From positions 44,882,557 to 44,946,556 of the forward strand of contig OY997594.1 in the NCBI GenBank assembly GCA_963921825.1: 64,000 nucleotides of DNA. The letters run 5' to 3'. This document shows, piece by piece, positions 36,690 through 47,518 of the stretch (positions are counted from its first letter, which is position 1; each line of letters opens with the position of its first letter). The DNA comes from Erodium maritimum. Taxonomy: Eukaryota > Streptophyta > Magnoliopsida > Geraniales > Geraniaceae. The notes under the pieces were generated by a model, which did not search any database, was not told the DNA's origin, and worked only from the letters and a program-made list of their open reading frames with translations. The translations under genes and the position numbers were made by a program.

Positions 36690-36775
36690 GTTACTAGTAT
36701 GCCATAATCGAACGGGTGTCCGTGGAGGTGAGCGTAACGCTCATCCCCTTTACTACTTTTCCCACAAGGGACGAG
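36690..36775 (+). repeat. Diverged copy of the LTR hairpin module in the leader
   Basis: GAGGTGAGCGTAACGCTCATCCCC followed by ACTACTTTTCCCACAAGG resembles the LTR module GGTGGTGAGCG-AA-CGCTCACC plus TGCTTTTCCTACAGG (35388-35435, also about 41773-41815 and, reversed, near 28760-28790). Both are an inverted repeat followed by a pyrimidine tract and CA(A/C)AG, like a splice acceptor. Confidence 0.55.
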
Positions 36776-37044
36776 TAGCGAACACTGGTTTGGTTGCGGA
36801 AAGTTATGAGTAAGTGCATAAGGGACCGAATAAGGGCTTGGTGTACGTTTGTGTGGTTAAGTTTGAGGTTCCGCTTACGTGATGTTATAATTAAAGGATT
36901 TTTAGCGTGAACGGTGTGGCGTTTAGTAACAAGTACGTTGTGGTAGACGTAGACCGTGTGAACATTAGTGTGTTCGAGCTGGTTGTCTTTATTTGAGTTC
37001 ACAAACTGAACGTTTGCGTGTATCCGTGCAGAGGATACCTGCTG

Positions 37045-38468
37045 ATGGCTCGTGGCAGACGAGGAAGAGCAGTAGTGGCACGGGGACGAGCGCCCTCGCG
37101 AGGCAGGCAGGGACGGTCAGCGGGGACACCAGGACGGGTGCCCACCGTTGAGCCCGCCGAGTACGCCGAGGCGCAGGGTACTCCTGTCGGTGAGGACAGG
37201 AGGAGCGATGCGGGACCTTCTACGGGCACGCCCAGCGTCCCGCCGGTCGCAGACCCACCCGTTATGACTGCCCTGGATGAGCTGACCAGGACAGTCCAGA
37301 GTTTAGTGGCGATCATCGCCAGTAGTCGGCTTCGCCAGCCCCGGAGGCAGCCGCGATCCCAGTGAGGCCCGGTCAGACAGAGGATCACACGTCCCGAGCA
37401 CTACTAGACTTCCTGAAGCTCGGGATACCTACATTTGTCGGGGAGCCGAATCCCGACCTAGCCGAGAGGTGGATAGATCAGGTCACGCGGGACCTGGATA
37501 CATCAGGTATCGAAGACGGTCGCCGTAGAGTGTCCTTCGCAGCCCATCAGCTGAGAGACAGCGCCTACCACTGGTGGGGGCGTGTGAAGGACATGGTTGG
37601 ATACGACTACAGCATCTTCCAGGATGTGTTTATGGCGCAGTACTTTCCCGAGTCGGCTCGGCTGGAGCGAGATCGGCAGTTCCTAGATCTGGAGCAGGGA
37701 GGATTGACAGTGGCGGAATACGAGGCCAGGTTCATGGCCTTGACTAGATTCGCGCCGGAGATGGTGACTACTGAGCAGAACCGTTGTCTGCGGTTCCAGG
37801 GGGGACTGAGACCGGTGATTCGGGACAAGGTCCTCGCCTTGAGATTACGGAAGTATACGGATCTTGTGGACACCGCAGCGACGGTAGAGCAGGGTATCCG
37901 GGATGCGGACAGGACCCGTGAGGTCCGACAGCGGCCGACCAACTTTGCAGGGCCGTCCGAGTCACGAGACCCGCGAAGACAGAGGACCACGGGATCCTTC
38001 CGACCACAGGCTCATCAGGATGAACCGAGACAGTAGGGGTCGGTGGCGTCAATGGGGCCAGTCGCTTCGAGGAGACAGCTGGGATGCTTTAGCTGCGGGC
38101 AGCCAGACCACATGCAGCGAGAGTGTCCGATGAACACGGGGCCGAGAGCCGACGAGACCAGGTGTCATCGGTGCGGCCGCGTTGGGCACACTATCGTCCA
38201 GTGCTATGAGCCGTTGGGGGCAACGACAGTGCGATATCACAGCAGTCGCTCCCTCGTCATAGCCAACGGTCGAGGTTTTCGCAGCCGTCGACGAGCGGGC
38301 CAGCTCCGAGACAGCAGCGGAGCTATGGATATCCAGCAGTTAGTGCGCCGAGCCAGAGGCAGCAGGCGCCAGCGGGGAGAATGTACGCGGTTACCGATTC
38401 CCGGGCCCCAGGATCCTCTACCTAGCGCGAGACCTATCAGGGTACGTGTTCTTTTGTACCTTTTATGA
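37045..38468 (+). pseudogene. gag: Gag of the Gypsy element, with two frame changes
   Basis: Capsid/nucleocapsid protein of a chromovirus-type element. The ATG at 37045 opens an Arg/Gly-rich start (MARGRRGRAVVARGRAP) up to a stop at 37363-37365. The next frame (37362-38036) has the Retrotrans_gag fold: FLKLGIPTFVGEPNPDLAERW, AYHWWGRVKD, FQDVFMAQYFPESAR, GGLTVAEYEARFMALTRFAP. A stop at 38034 is followed in a third frame by two zinc knuckles, CFSCGQPDHMQREC and CHRCGRVGHTIVQC, both complete CCHC. RMYAVTD near 38380 marks the usual gag end. Each shift needs one base, so the copy is slightly damaged, unless it uses frameshifting. Protease would normally follow but the purine tract comes within 130 bp. 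Confidence 0.85.
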
Positions 38469-38499
38469 GCGTTATTCTAATTTCGCGGACGAAATTCCT

Positions 38500-38514
38500 T
38501 TAAGGGAGGTAGAT
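38500..38514 (+). promoter_or_regulatory. Polypurine tract
   Basis: TTAAGGGAGGTAGAT directly before the 3' LTR start at 38515; primes plus-strand synthesis. Confidence 0.8.
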
Positions 38515-41500
38515 TGTAATAACCACTCCCGGTCAACGCCAGTCAAACCTGCGAAAAACTAGAAAATTTTAAAAATTTTAAGACTGACAGTTAAGTGAAC
38601 CTAAAATGACCTTTAGTGTCATACCGGACTTAATTTGACCCTGTTATTGACCAAAGTGAGTTCCGGGGGACTCAGGGCAACTTTCTGATCAATTTGGGAA
38701 ATGTTGACTTTTCGTTGGAAAAGTCAACCGAGCGACGTTTTGGTCCATTCGAGGACCGTTTTGGATCCAAAAAGCTTAGCCATCGTCACAACGGTCTTAG
38801 TTGAGCCGTTTCCTTGTGGCCCGCCAAGTTTCATAATTTCTTGGGAAAAGTGCCCGTTTGGGGCCCGAAACGTCCGTTTTTCACGAAACTGATTGGAAAA
38901 TATCAACTAGATATTTTCCAAAAGGTGTGGGACCCACCTTTCCACTTGTCCAATTAGTGGTGGTGTTAGTTTTGGGGGGAAAATGAGAGGTGGGGGTGCC
39001 TTGTGTGGCCGGCCATATATCAAAAAAAGAAAGAAAAAAATACAAAAAAGAGTTAGTTGTTTTAGAAAAGAAGAATAGAGTTAGAGAGAGAAGGAGAAGA
39101 AGAAGAAGAAGAGAGAAGAGAGAGAAAGCTAGGGTTTGGAGGAAATCGAGCCCTTGGATCGTCTTAAAGCAAGGAGCATTTGTCTTCCCCTCGTCTTCCT
39201 CGTTTGTAAGACCTAACCCGATCATTGTTTTGCTTATTTTGGAAAGGTAGGGTTTGTTTAAATTGAATGATTGAGGGTTGTATGGAGGTTGGGGAGGTGT
39301 TGGAGACGTTTTAGAGGTGTTTGGACCGAAGAGTAGAACGTTTTCCGGTGACCGGAGGCTCGGGGGAGCTCCGACCACCGTGTTAGTGGCTGGCCGGACT
39401 TGGCCAGGCCGGTGGGCTGCTGGCCGGAGGTTGGCCGGACCTCGGGGAGGTTTGCCGGACCTCGTGGAGGTCGGCCGGACCTCGGGGTGACTGGCCGGAA
39501 CTAGGGCCAGCCACCACCTTGGTGAGCCGGGCCCTAAATGACCAAAATCACCTCGGCCAAGTTGGGCCGGGTGGGGCCCACGTGCTCGGGTGCTCGGGTT
39601 TTATCGTTCGGGTGGTTTAAAACGTTCCCCGGACCTTTTATCCTTAACCGAATCGAAAATTGGAATTAAATTGGAGAAGTTGTAATTTATCGGGTTTAGA
39701 AACTTTAAACGTCATTTAATTGACTCGGGAGTCGGAACTCGATTCGGGCAAGTACTTTGGGTTCCTTGAACTATTCTAAGACAGTAGAAATGAAAACGTG
39801 GGCTTTTGGAGCCCCGAAAGGCAATTTATGAAAACCGGGCAGATTCGCCATGTCGGGCGAATCGGGCCTTTAAGGGTCCTTTATCGACAATGTCGAGTAA
39901 TTGGGAAGTTTGGGAGTGATCGACATTGTCGGGGTTAAGTTTGGGCATCGAGTTTAATGATTTTCAGTTTATTCCTGCGGGTTGTTAAGTGCCTTGAATT
40001 TGTGTTCTTTTAGATCGTGCCACGGACCGAGGCAAGGGAAAGCTGTGTGAGTGACTGAGATCATCACCGGAGCTCGTGGTTTGGCTTTTGGGAGAACACG
40101 CATGAGGTAGGGAAAAGTAGCCGGATCTCGTCCCTGACTAGGGAAAGTTAACTGTAGAATTGCATGTGACACCGAGGTGTCGTGGGTTGAGTAGGTTTAT
40201 TTAAATATTATAAAAGCATGATACGGAATCGTAGCAATTATTAGAAAAGCATGATACGGGATTGTAGCGTTTAAGAGAAACGCATGTGACACTTAGTAGT
40301 GTCGTAGGAACAGAGAACTTAGCGATAATTGAATTACTGGAGGCATATGACCATGCCCGGAGGTTGTTTGTGAACTTATCGATATTAGGAGTACTGGAGG
40401 CATAGGACCATGCCCGGAGGTTGATTGAGAAACTGTTGATATTAGGACTGTTGGAGGCTTTGGTTAAGCCGGAGGTTGATTGTTTATTTGTGTTTGGGTG
40501 GCCTTGAGAGCCCGTGCTGTTATTGTTGAGTCTTGGGTGGCCTTGAGAGCCCGTGTTTTATTATCGAGTTTTGGGTGGCCTTGAGAGCCCGTGTTTTATT
40601 ATCGAGTTTTGTGTGGCCTTGAGAGCCCGTATTATTATTGTTGAGTCTTGGGTGGCCATGAGAGCCCGTGTTGTTATTCGTGTTTGGATGGCCATGAGAG
40701 CCCGTACTTTACTGTTGGTGTTTTAGCTGGCTTACGAGTTAGAGTCTCGGTAAGTTGCAAGCATGTTTCATTGCCGAGTTTAGGTGGCCATGAGTGCCCG
40801 TGGGGTTGTTGAACCCGTGTCTTTACCTTTGGTGTTTGGGCGGTCTTGAGAGTCCGTGTACTAAGGTTGGTGTCTTTGGCTGGCCTGACCGAGTTAGAGT
40901 CTCGTGGGGGTTGCAAGCTCCCTTAGCTGGCTTACGATTAGAGTCTCGGTAAGTCGCAAGCGTGTCTTATGGTTGGTGTCTTGGGAGGCCGTGAGTGCCT
41001 GTGGGGCTGTTGAGTCCGTGTCTTACGGTTGGTGTGTCTTGGGAGGCCGTGAGTGCCTGTGGGGCGGTTGAGTCCGAGTTTTACTGTTGGTGTCTTGGTG
41101 GCCATGAATGCCTGTGAGTGTTGATTATGTGTTGTTACTGGTTGTTGAACTTGCTTGTGATTGTGATTGTGATTGTGATTGTGTTTGTGGTTACTTGAGG
41201 TTGGGGGCCCGCTTCATGAAACGGGGGTCCACGATCACACGCGTCTGCATGTTCAGACGGGGTAAGGGGCCCGCCCGCCAATAAAGGGGTCCTGGTCGCG
41301 CGTGCGTGGTTTGGGTTTGTGAGCATACTTTGGCTGGCTTACGGGTTAGAGTCCTGGTAAGTTGCACGCATTCTTTGGCTAGCTTACGAGTTAGAGTCTC
41401 GGTAAGTGCAAGCATTCTTGGGTTGGCCTGATCGGGTTAGAGTCCCGGGAGGGCGTGAGCATTCTTGGCAGCTGGTTTGCGATCCTTTGTGATCTTGCTT

Positions 41501-42069
41501 GGTGTGCGATCCTTTGTGATCTTGTTTGGGGTGTGATCCCTTGTGATGGTGTTTGGTGTTGCGTAACTTTCTTTTGAGTCCTTGGAAGAGGTCGTCAATG
41601 GTGGTGTCGGGTCTACTTTACGTGTCAGGGTGTCGAGTTGGTCAGGGAAGGCAACAGTGAGTGTATGTTCAGTTAGAGTACTTGGGTTGGGGATGGTGTT
41701 CCCCGGTGTCGAGTTGTTGTTGGTGTTACTTGCTTTGTCGGCTAATTATGCCGTAGTCAGTCTGTTATCCGTGGTGGTGAGCGAACGCTCACCCCTAGCT
41801 GCTTTTCCTACAGGTACTGTTCGTGGGACGGACTAGGTGAGCTCTCGGAGCTTGTGGAGCTAGGAGCGGAGTCCGGGTTTTGTCTTTTGAGTCTAGTGAC
41901 GGATACCTTGTATTTTTTTCCACTTGTTGGGACGTGTTTTAAACTGTAATTATTATTTTGTTGAACAAATGGTACTTTTAAAGTGTTTATTCAAAACAGG
42001 TTTCAAACGGTTTTATTATTTTAAATGTTCGCGTCCCTAGTTCGGTTTTACTGAAATTGGGGCGTGACA
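38515..42069 (+). repeat. 3' LTR, 3555 bp, complete
   Basis: Full version of the LTR, including 39532-40502, which is missing from the 5' LTR. That part is present, reversed, in the solo LTR at 28488-31838, so the short 5' LTR arose by deletion. The ORFs here are shadows. Confidence 0.9.
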
Positions 42070-42780
42070 TTGACTCTTTGATTGAATCCAAGGAGTTGAT
42101 ATGTTGTTTTAGACCTCTAATATCCTTTTCCAAATAACCAAAGACATTGGAGTTCTAATCTTTAAGGAAGCCTTTCAAGCCTTTTAGTCTAGACCACAAG
42201 GCAAAGGGAGGAGATCCAAAGGATTGAATGCTTTTTCAAAACGTTTCCACATTTTTGAGAAATAGGGCGATCTAACCAAGTATTATACAATTTAAAAGTC
42301 CGAGGACCCTAAACCACACAAGGAGAATTCAGGAGTACTGGCTTATGATCTGAGATACTCCTTGACAAGCAATTCTGTATCCGATTTGGGAAAGAGCTAA
42401 ACAGAGAAGGAGATATTATGAATCTGTCCAATCTAGAAGCCTTAGAGAGATTGAACCATGTGAATTTCCCACCAATTAATGGTATATCAATGACTTCTAC
42501 TCTTTAGCAAAATTGACAAAAGCTGATACGGAGGAGCTAGAGCCTGATAAACCAAAAGTTTCCGAGGGGTCCAGAACATCATTGAAGTCACCTTCCAAAA
42601 TTGAGGGTCCTGACTTAATTAGAGGATAAGAGATGATTGTTTTCCATACGACTGCTCTAGCTGAAGATCTACTAGGAGCATAAATATTTACTCTAAATGT
42701 TTAACTAATACTGTTCAATAGATTGGAATTAGTGTTTTCTGATAAATAAAAAAAGATTGGATTTGGGGTTCAATCTATAC
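42070..42780 (-). pseudogene. LINE-B, piece 1 (endonuclease)
   Basis: The minus strand from about 42690 reads VNIYAPSRSSARAVVW, then GPSILEGDFNDVLDPSE (GDFN catalytic motif kept) and, around 42480-42420, GGKFTWFNLSKASRLDRF. Stops lie in between. Joined to 31839-33086 across the Gypsy insertion it makes one 5'-to-3' LINE ORF2. The 5' end of LINE-B, with ORF1, is not seen above about 42780. Confidence 0.75.
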
Positions 42781-43496
42781 TATAATAAAATAAGCCCAAA
42801 TAGAAGCCAATTCTAACCGTATGGGTTAGTTTTTATTAGAAAATCAAGCTAGCCGTAATTAATACAACATTCATCACATGCTTTTAATTTTTTTGGGATA
42901 GGTAATGGTAGGTGATATTAGTTCCTTGGCAAACTTTTCATGTTCTTTGTACTCTTTTTTGTGCTATGAATACAAGGTAACCCAAAGCATCTAAAGTATG
43001 CATTCGGGAATTGAGAACGAATTACAATTAATTCTCTTTTCTTTGATCTAAATCTAGTTTAGAACCAACAAGTTGTATTAGAGCTCGGTTCATTATGGAC
43101 GACTATGTTGGGATGATCAAGGCAAGCTACACCAGGAGTCCCTCTACCGTAGTCGACCATGGGAGGTGATGAGGTCATACCCTACGATGGTTAGCACGGC
43201 CAATTTCCCCATCCTATCCCGTACCAACTCGGATTTTTTGATGGATAACATAGATGAGAATGTGTTATTGATAAAAAAAAGGACCATTAAGCCGTGTTAC
43301 TGTGAAACTGAATTAAAAAAAGGAGTTACCCCTAAAATAATAATTTTATTAATGATGATCATGAAATAGACATTAAGTAATAAGGATACGGGCATGCAAA
43401 CCCTTACAGTCCAAGATGTTATTGTATCTTATTTTAGCTGAGAGCCTAAGACATACAATATTAATGCTTGTTACGGGTACAATATACATTATATAC
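42781..43496 (+). other. Possible old LTR end with decayed primer site
   Basis: AT-rich DNA. TTGTATTAGAGCTCGG at 43073-43088 looks like a decayed TGGTATCAGAGCTCGG site, and the 200 bp before it could be an LTR end. After it come a few short open stretches without a domain. No host gene is seen. Confidence 0.35.
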
Positions 43497-46121
43497 AACA
43501 TTTTTTTTTGATCAGCAAATTATTATTGAGGAATCAATTCTACAAATTGTAGAAAAGATCAAGAGACCCATACAATCTCTCAAGACACGAAAACCAAATA
43601 CAACAAACCAAATAAGCTAACTCGGAAACTAGAGTTCCAAAAACCACCCAACTAACTAAACTAACTTAACTAACATGACATCATGATTGCCAAGGAAGCT
43701 TCAGCTAACAAAACCCACACTGATAACACCAAAACACCCCCAGCAATCAGATCCAAAACCACAAACCTACTAGAACTCCATAACAATCTTATAGCACTTT
43801 GCATCGACACCAAACCAGCTGCAAGGCTTTAGAAATGGAATGTTCCAACCCAAATTTGCAACAACAGCAGCAGCAAAACAAGGGAAGTGAATTCCCTAAA
43901 CTCAACCACAAGAAAAATTCTTCTTCTCCCAATCCAGCAAAGATGTTCCCAGATGGCAGATGCCACAACACCTAAAACAAAACACCACCAGAACCACCGA
44001 GAAGCCACAGCCAAAGCATCCAACAGAAAAGACATCCACCAGCTCCAACAACAAAAACCAGCAGAACCCTCCAAAAAACACAAGCACTACAAACCAATGT
44101 GAAAGCACCTCCCAAAAGAACCAAGGAACAGAGACGAGAAAAGTGGATCAAGTATGAGACTTAATCTCATCTAGACATGCATCTTCGTCCTCTAAATCTA
44201 GGAAATCATCCCCTGAGTCCGCATCGAAAATCACCTTTTGGTTTATTTCCGCCTCCAAATTATCGAACTGATCTATGACCAACTCATCAGCAACAAAAGC
44301 CTTAAGGCCAATGGCTTTGCAGTAGTCCCAAGGACTAGTAAACCCTTCAGTAGCCACGAGTTTATCCTTACTCTTTCTCTTATCAGAGAGCTGAAGTAAA
44401 AGGACTTCCTTTCCTTTTTTAGACCTAGTATCATACACATATGAAACTTGTGTCTTCTTTGATTTTCTCTTGTAGTTACCTTTTTTGGGCAAGAGAGGTG
44501 GGTTGTGCAAGGTATCAGATAGCCCAACACTGCGAGAATTGAAATTTCCCTCCATAGAAAGAGAATGACCTGCAGAAGGATTTTGATGTGGCCCCTCCAA
44601 ACTGTCAGGGAAAGCAGTCTTAACTGTCTCATTCAAAGTACCATCCTCCTTCTCCATTTCCATCTCCAGACAAGAGTTCGGCAAAGGGGAAGCTTGTGAC
44701 TGGGGAACAATGGGAGAAAGTACCTGAGGATGATGCGAATTAAAACCCACCATTGAAGGTATTTGCATTTCCTCTTCTGAAGAACGAACCCCCAAACCCG
44801 AAGTGTCCAGAGAAACCTTGACCAATAAAGCATCCTCCCCCAAATTAGAGTTGTTTTGTTGTAAGTCAACAGAAGAAACTTCCAACAATCTCTCAGTCCC
44901 TAGGTTTAAAAAGTCAAAACCATCTGTAGAAGCCCGAGGTTTTGGAACCTCCTGAAACTTAACCCCCAACTCCTTCGGTAAATGTGGATCAAAAGACCTC
45001 TCCGTCCCTTCAACTGTAACCTTCTCTAAAACACCTTGCCTGTCCTCCTCTTTTTCTCCAATAAATTCTCTGGCCGATAACCTTTCTGAATCATCTTTGC
45101 TATTAACCAACTCCAACTTAGAATCCACACCATCATTAAAATTCTCCCCATCTTTTTCTTTAGAAATTTCTCTAACTGATGATGGAGTTGTGAACTGACT
45201 AGAAAAAGAGCCTGGAGAAGGAGTGTTAGAGGGTACTGGTGTGCGAACAAGAGAATCAGACCAAGAAGGGAGAAGATTTGGATTTGTGCTAGTGACCAAA
45301 ACTTCAAAATTCTCGGCTCCCAGAGCAATCTTCACCTTTTTGTTGATGGGGTTGAAATTTTGAGTATGAATCAACACATGAGCTACCTCGAGATCCCAGG
45401 TACTCAAAGACTGAGGATGAGTAAAGACATAAGACCCAAAATCCTCAACAACCACTGCCATCGTCTCCTCACACCAACCATGCAAAGGAATCCCTTGGAT
45501 AGAAACGCACGCAAATCTTCCACCTTTTTGACAAAAATAATTCTTGTTTGGGATCACAATCAACCACTCCTATAACCATTTGACATTCTCCAACAACAAA
45601 AGCTTCTCAAACTCCTTATCTTGACAACTAAGCAGTAAGCACCTATTACCAAGACCTCTGACCTGAACCTCACAAACCCCCTGTTGAGCCATCTCTCTCA
45701 TAATGGACTGAGCATAGAGATTTCTAAGAGAAAAAGCCAGATGTGAACTACAAAGCAAATCCTGCTGTTTCACAACTACAGATCCTCTAGCCACAGGCTC
45801 TGATAAAAATTCAGTTTTAGGGATGTAGGATTTCCCAACTTGAACACCTTGGCCCTTTTCTCTCCATTCCATATCAGGATGGGAATCCTGATCTTGAAAC
45901 CTTCTTTGCTTTTTCCTCCAAGCCTTTACCACCAACAGTTTGTAAAGTTCAATTGCTTTTGACAAACCTTCCTCAGAGCTGAACCTAATGAATGCGAACC
46001 ACCTTCCCCTAAGATTAGGTCTTGTGGGAGCTTCAACCGAAAGTATATGTCCTGCTTGGGTTGGTTTGGGTGTGTGAGTGTCAACATTAATTTTTGAGTT
46101 TGTGCAGATGAGTGAGACAAC
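43497..46121 (-). mobile_element. Half-LINE: ORF1 plus LINE 3' end, no ORF2
   Basis: On the minus strand ORF1 (ending at 44148) is followed by about 650 bp of T/G-rich 3' UTR and the tail TTGCTGATCAAAAAAAAA at 43500. No endonuclease or RT lies between. ORF1 and tail both resemble LINE-C. The 5' end is not clear: the frame stays open to the TRIM at 46122 and may continue beyond 46448. Confidence 0.7.
44148..46121 (-). pseudogene. Half-LINE ORF1 (RRM, DUF4283-like)
   Basis: The frame runs from the TRIM edge at 46121 to the stop at 44148 with a single in-frame TAG at 45570-45572. The N-terminal RRM-like part reads RPNLRGRWFAFIRFSSEEGLSKAI, aligned with KPNIRGSWYGFIYLSTKWDLQQAI of LINE-C. Next comes the typical L1 ORF1 part ACVSIQGIPLHGWCEET ... 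VFTHPQSLSTWDLEVAHVLI. A long acidic, serine-rich linker follows, then the C-terminal VYDTRSKKGKEV ... YCKAIGLKAFVADELVI. The last 471 codons (45563-44148) are free of stops. Confidence 0.75.
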
Positions 46122-46448
46122 TATTAAAAGACCAACTCAACTAAAAGTTGATCAAACTGATAGTTGAAGGCCCATTTATAGTTATATTCTAACACACGCT
46201 CTCACGGACAAACCCATTTATGGGTTTGGAGGTGAGTTATTAAGAAGAGATGAACCCATTGAGAATAATGATAAGGGCTGACCCATTTTGGGTAAACTTG
46301 ATAAATAGAGAAGAAATAGAATTTTTGCAGAGAGTGGGGTTTGAACTCAAATCCGTGAGATGTCAAGCTCTGATACCATATTAGAAGACCAACTCAACTA
46401 AAAGCTCAAGCTAATATTTGAAGACTCAATTACAACTATATTCTAACA
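46122..46448 (-). mobile_element. TRIM element, complete, 327 bp
   Basis: Perfect 5-bp duplication ACAAC (46117-46121 and 46449-46453). On the minus strand: short LTR TGTTAGAATATAGTTGTAA ... TTCTAATA (46448 to about 46380), primer site TGGTATCAGAGC, a non-coding spacer, purine tract GTGAGAGCGTG, then the second LTR TGTTAGAATATAACTATAA ... TTTTAATA (about 46193 to 46122). It is inserted in half-LINE ORF1. Confidence 0.9.
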
Positions 46449-46453
46449 ACAAC

Positions 46454-46617
46454 CGGTACAAGGAAGCTTCGTATATCAATATATCAATATTTTGTTGTTG
46501 TGTGCAGTGTGCACTACACAACAACTGAAGTAACAAGATGATTTTTCTCATAAAGTGTGTGAGAATATCCTGAATGTGCATTCGATTCTTTATCAACACC
46601 ATCACCTTTATAGGTAG
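46454..46617. other. Spacer between TRIM and LINE-C
   Basis: Contains an inverted repeat GTTGTTGTGTGCAGTG/CACTACACAACAAC (about 46492-46524). It may be the start of the half-LINE or FT intron 3 DNA. No gene. Confidence 0.4.
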
Positions 46618-47518
46618 AGGTAGAGGTAGTTTTTTTTTTAATCAGCAAGGAAAATTAGATTGAAACATCTTTAGAGGATAAAAAGGAGTACATGGGCGAG
46701 CTATCTAAGGTTCAAGCCACAAAAACCACAAAATGAAACAAAAGGGTAGTAAAGTACCAAAAACGAAACCCAGAGCTAAGAGAAATCTGAAAGCTCTGAC
46801 AACAAAGATACAATTGAAAATAAAGGGGGCTTAAGAAATCTGAGTAGCCATGTAGGGAGAGGGATGATGAAATCTGAAGCCCTTAAAAACTTGGGGTTGT
46901 TTTTTGCCACCCAGAGTAACTTTGAAGCCCAAACTAATGATTCTTGATGGTTGAATTGCTGAAATGAAGATGAGAGCTGCAGAGTCACCCTTGTACATGC
47001 TGAGACACCAAGGAATGTAGAAGTAGAGGGACTTGGATGAATTATGTTGAGCAATTGGCTGAGTTGTGCTGTGTATTAAGCAAACCACCAACTTCAGAAC
47101 CTCAGATAAATATGTAGTGACCTGAGCTGAGGATGAACAATGTGAAGGGATGAATGGGAATGATGTGGATAACCAGAGATGAAAACTGGAGGCAGCTACC
47201 ACAACTAGGGAGTAACAGGGTTGTCTTGAGTATAGGCCCAAAAACCTTGAGCTGGGATGAAGCAAGCATGCCAAAATGAACTGAAACTGAAACCTGCACT
47301 GAGAGAAAGACAAAAGAATAGAACACTCAAGCCTAAAATGTTAGCTACCCACACACCAGGCACCTAGAAGTAAACTAACCACTCTCAAAGAAGGAGGAAC
47401 ACCCCACCAAAGACCAAAGGACTGCCTTACCACCTCACAACACTCACCAAAACCACCCAAACCCTTCCCAGAACCCAACCCAAACCAATCAAGGATCAAG
47501 CCACCAAGCCACCAAACT

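Larger units (their letters stand above)
33087..42069 (+). mobile_element. Complete gag-only Gypsy element (TR-GAG type)
   Basis: Target duplication TTGAC on both sides (33082-33086 and 42070-42074). LTRs at 33087-35689 and 38515-42069 share TGTAATAACCACTCCC starts and GGGGCGTGACA ends. A tRNA primer-binding site and a polypurine tract are present. The inside (2825 bp) holds a long leader and gag but no protease, RT, RNase H or integrase. Elements of this design have been called TR-GAG. The gag and the 3' end (GACGAAATTCC before the purine tract) point to the Tekay/Del chromovirus lineage. I count roughly ten differences over the first 500 bp of the two LTRs, so the insertion is fairly recent. 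It depends on proteins of a full-length relative. Confidence 0.9.

Noticed and set aside
36002..37388. Antisense and sense ORFs over the Gypsy leader and gag start
   Set aside because: They follow the GGCCCGGTGGGCG minisatellite or mirror the Arg-rich gag start. No domain fits.
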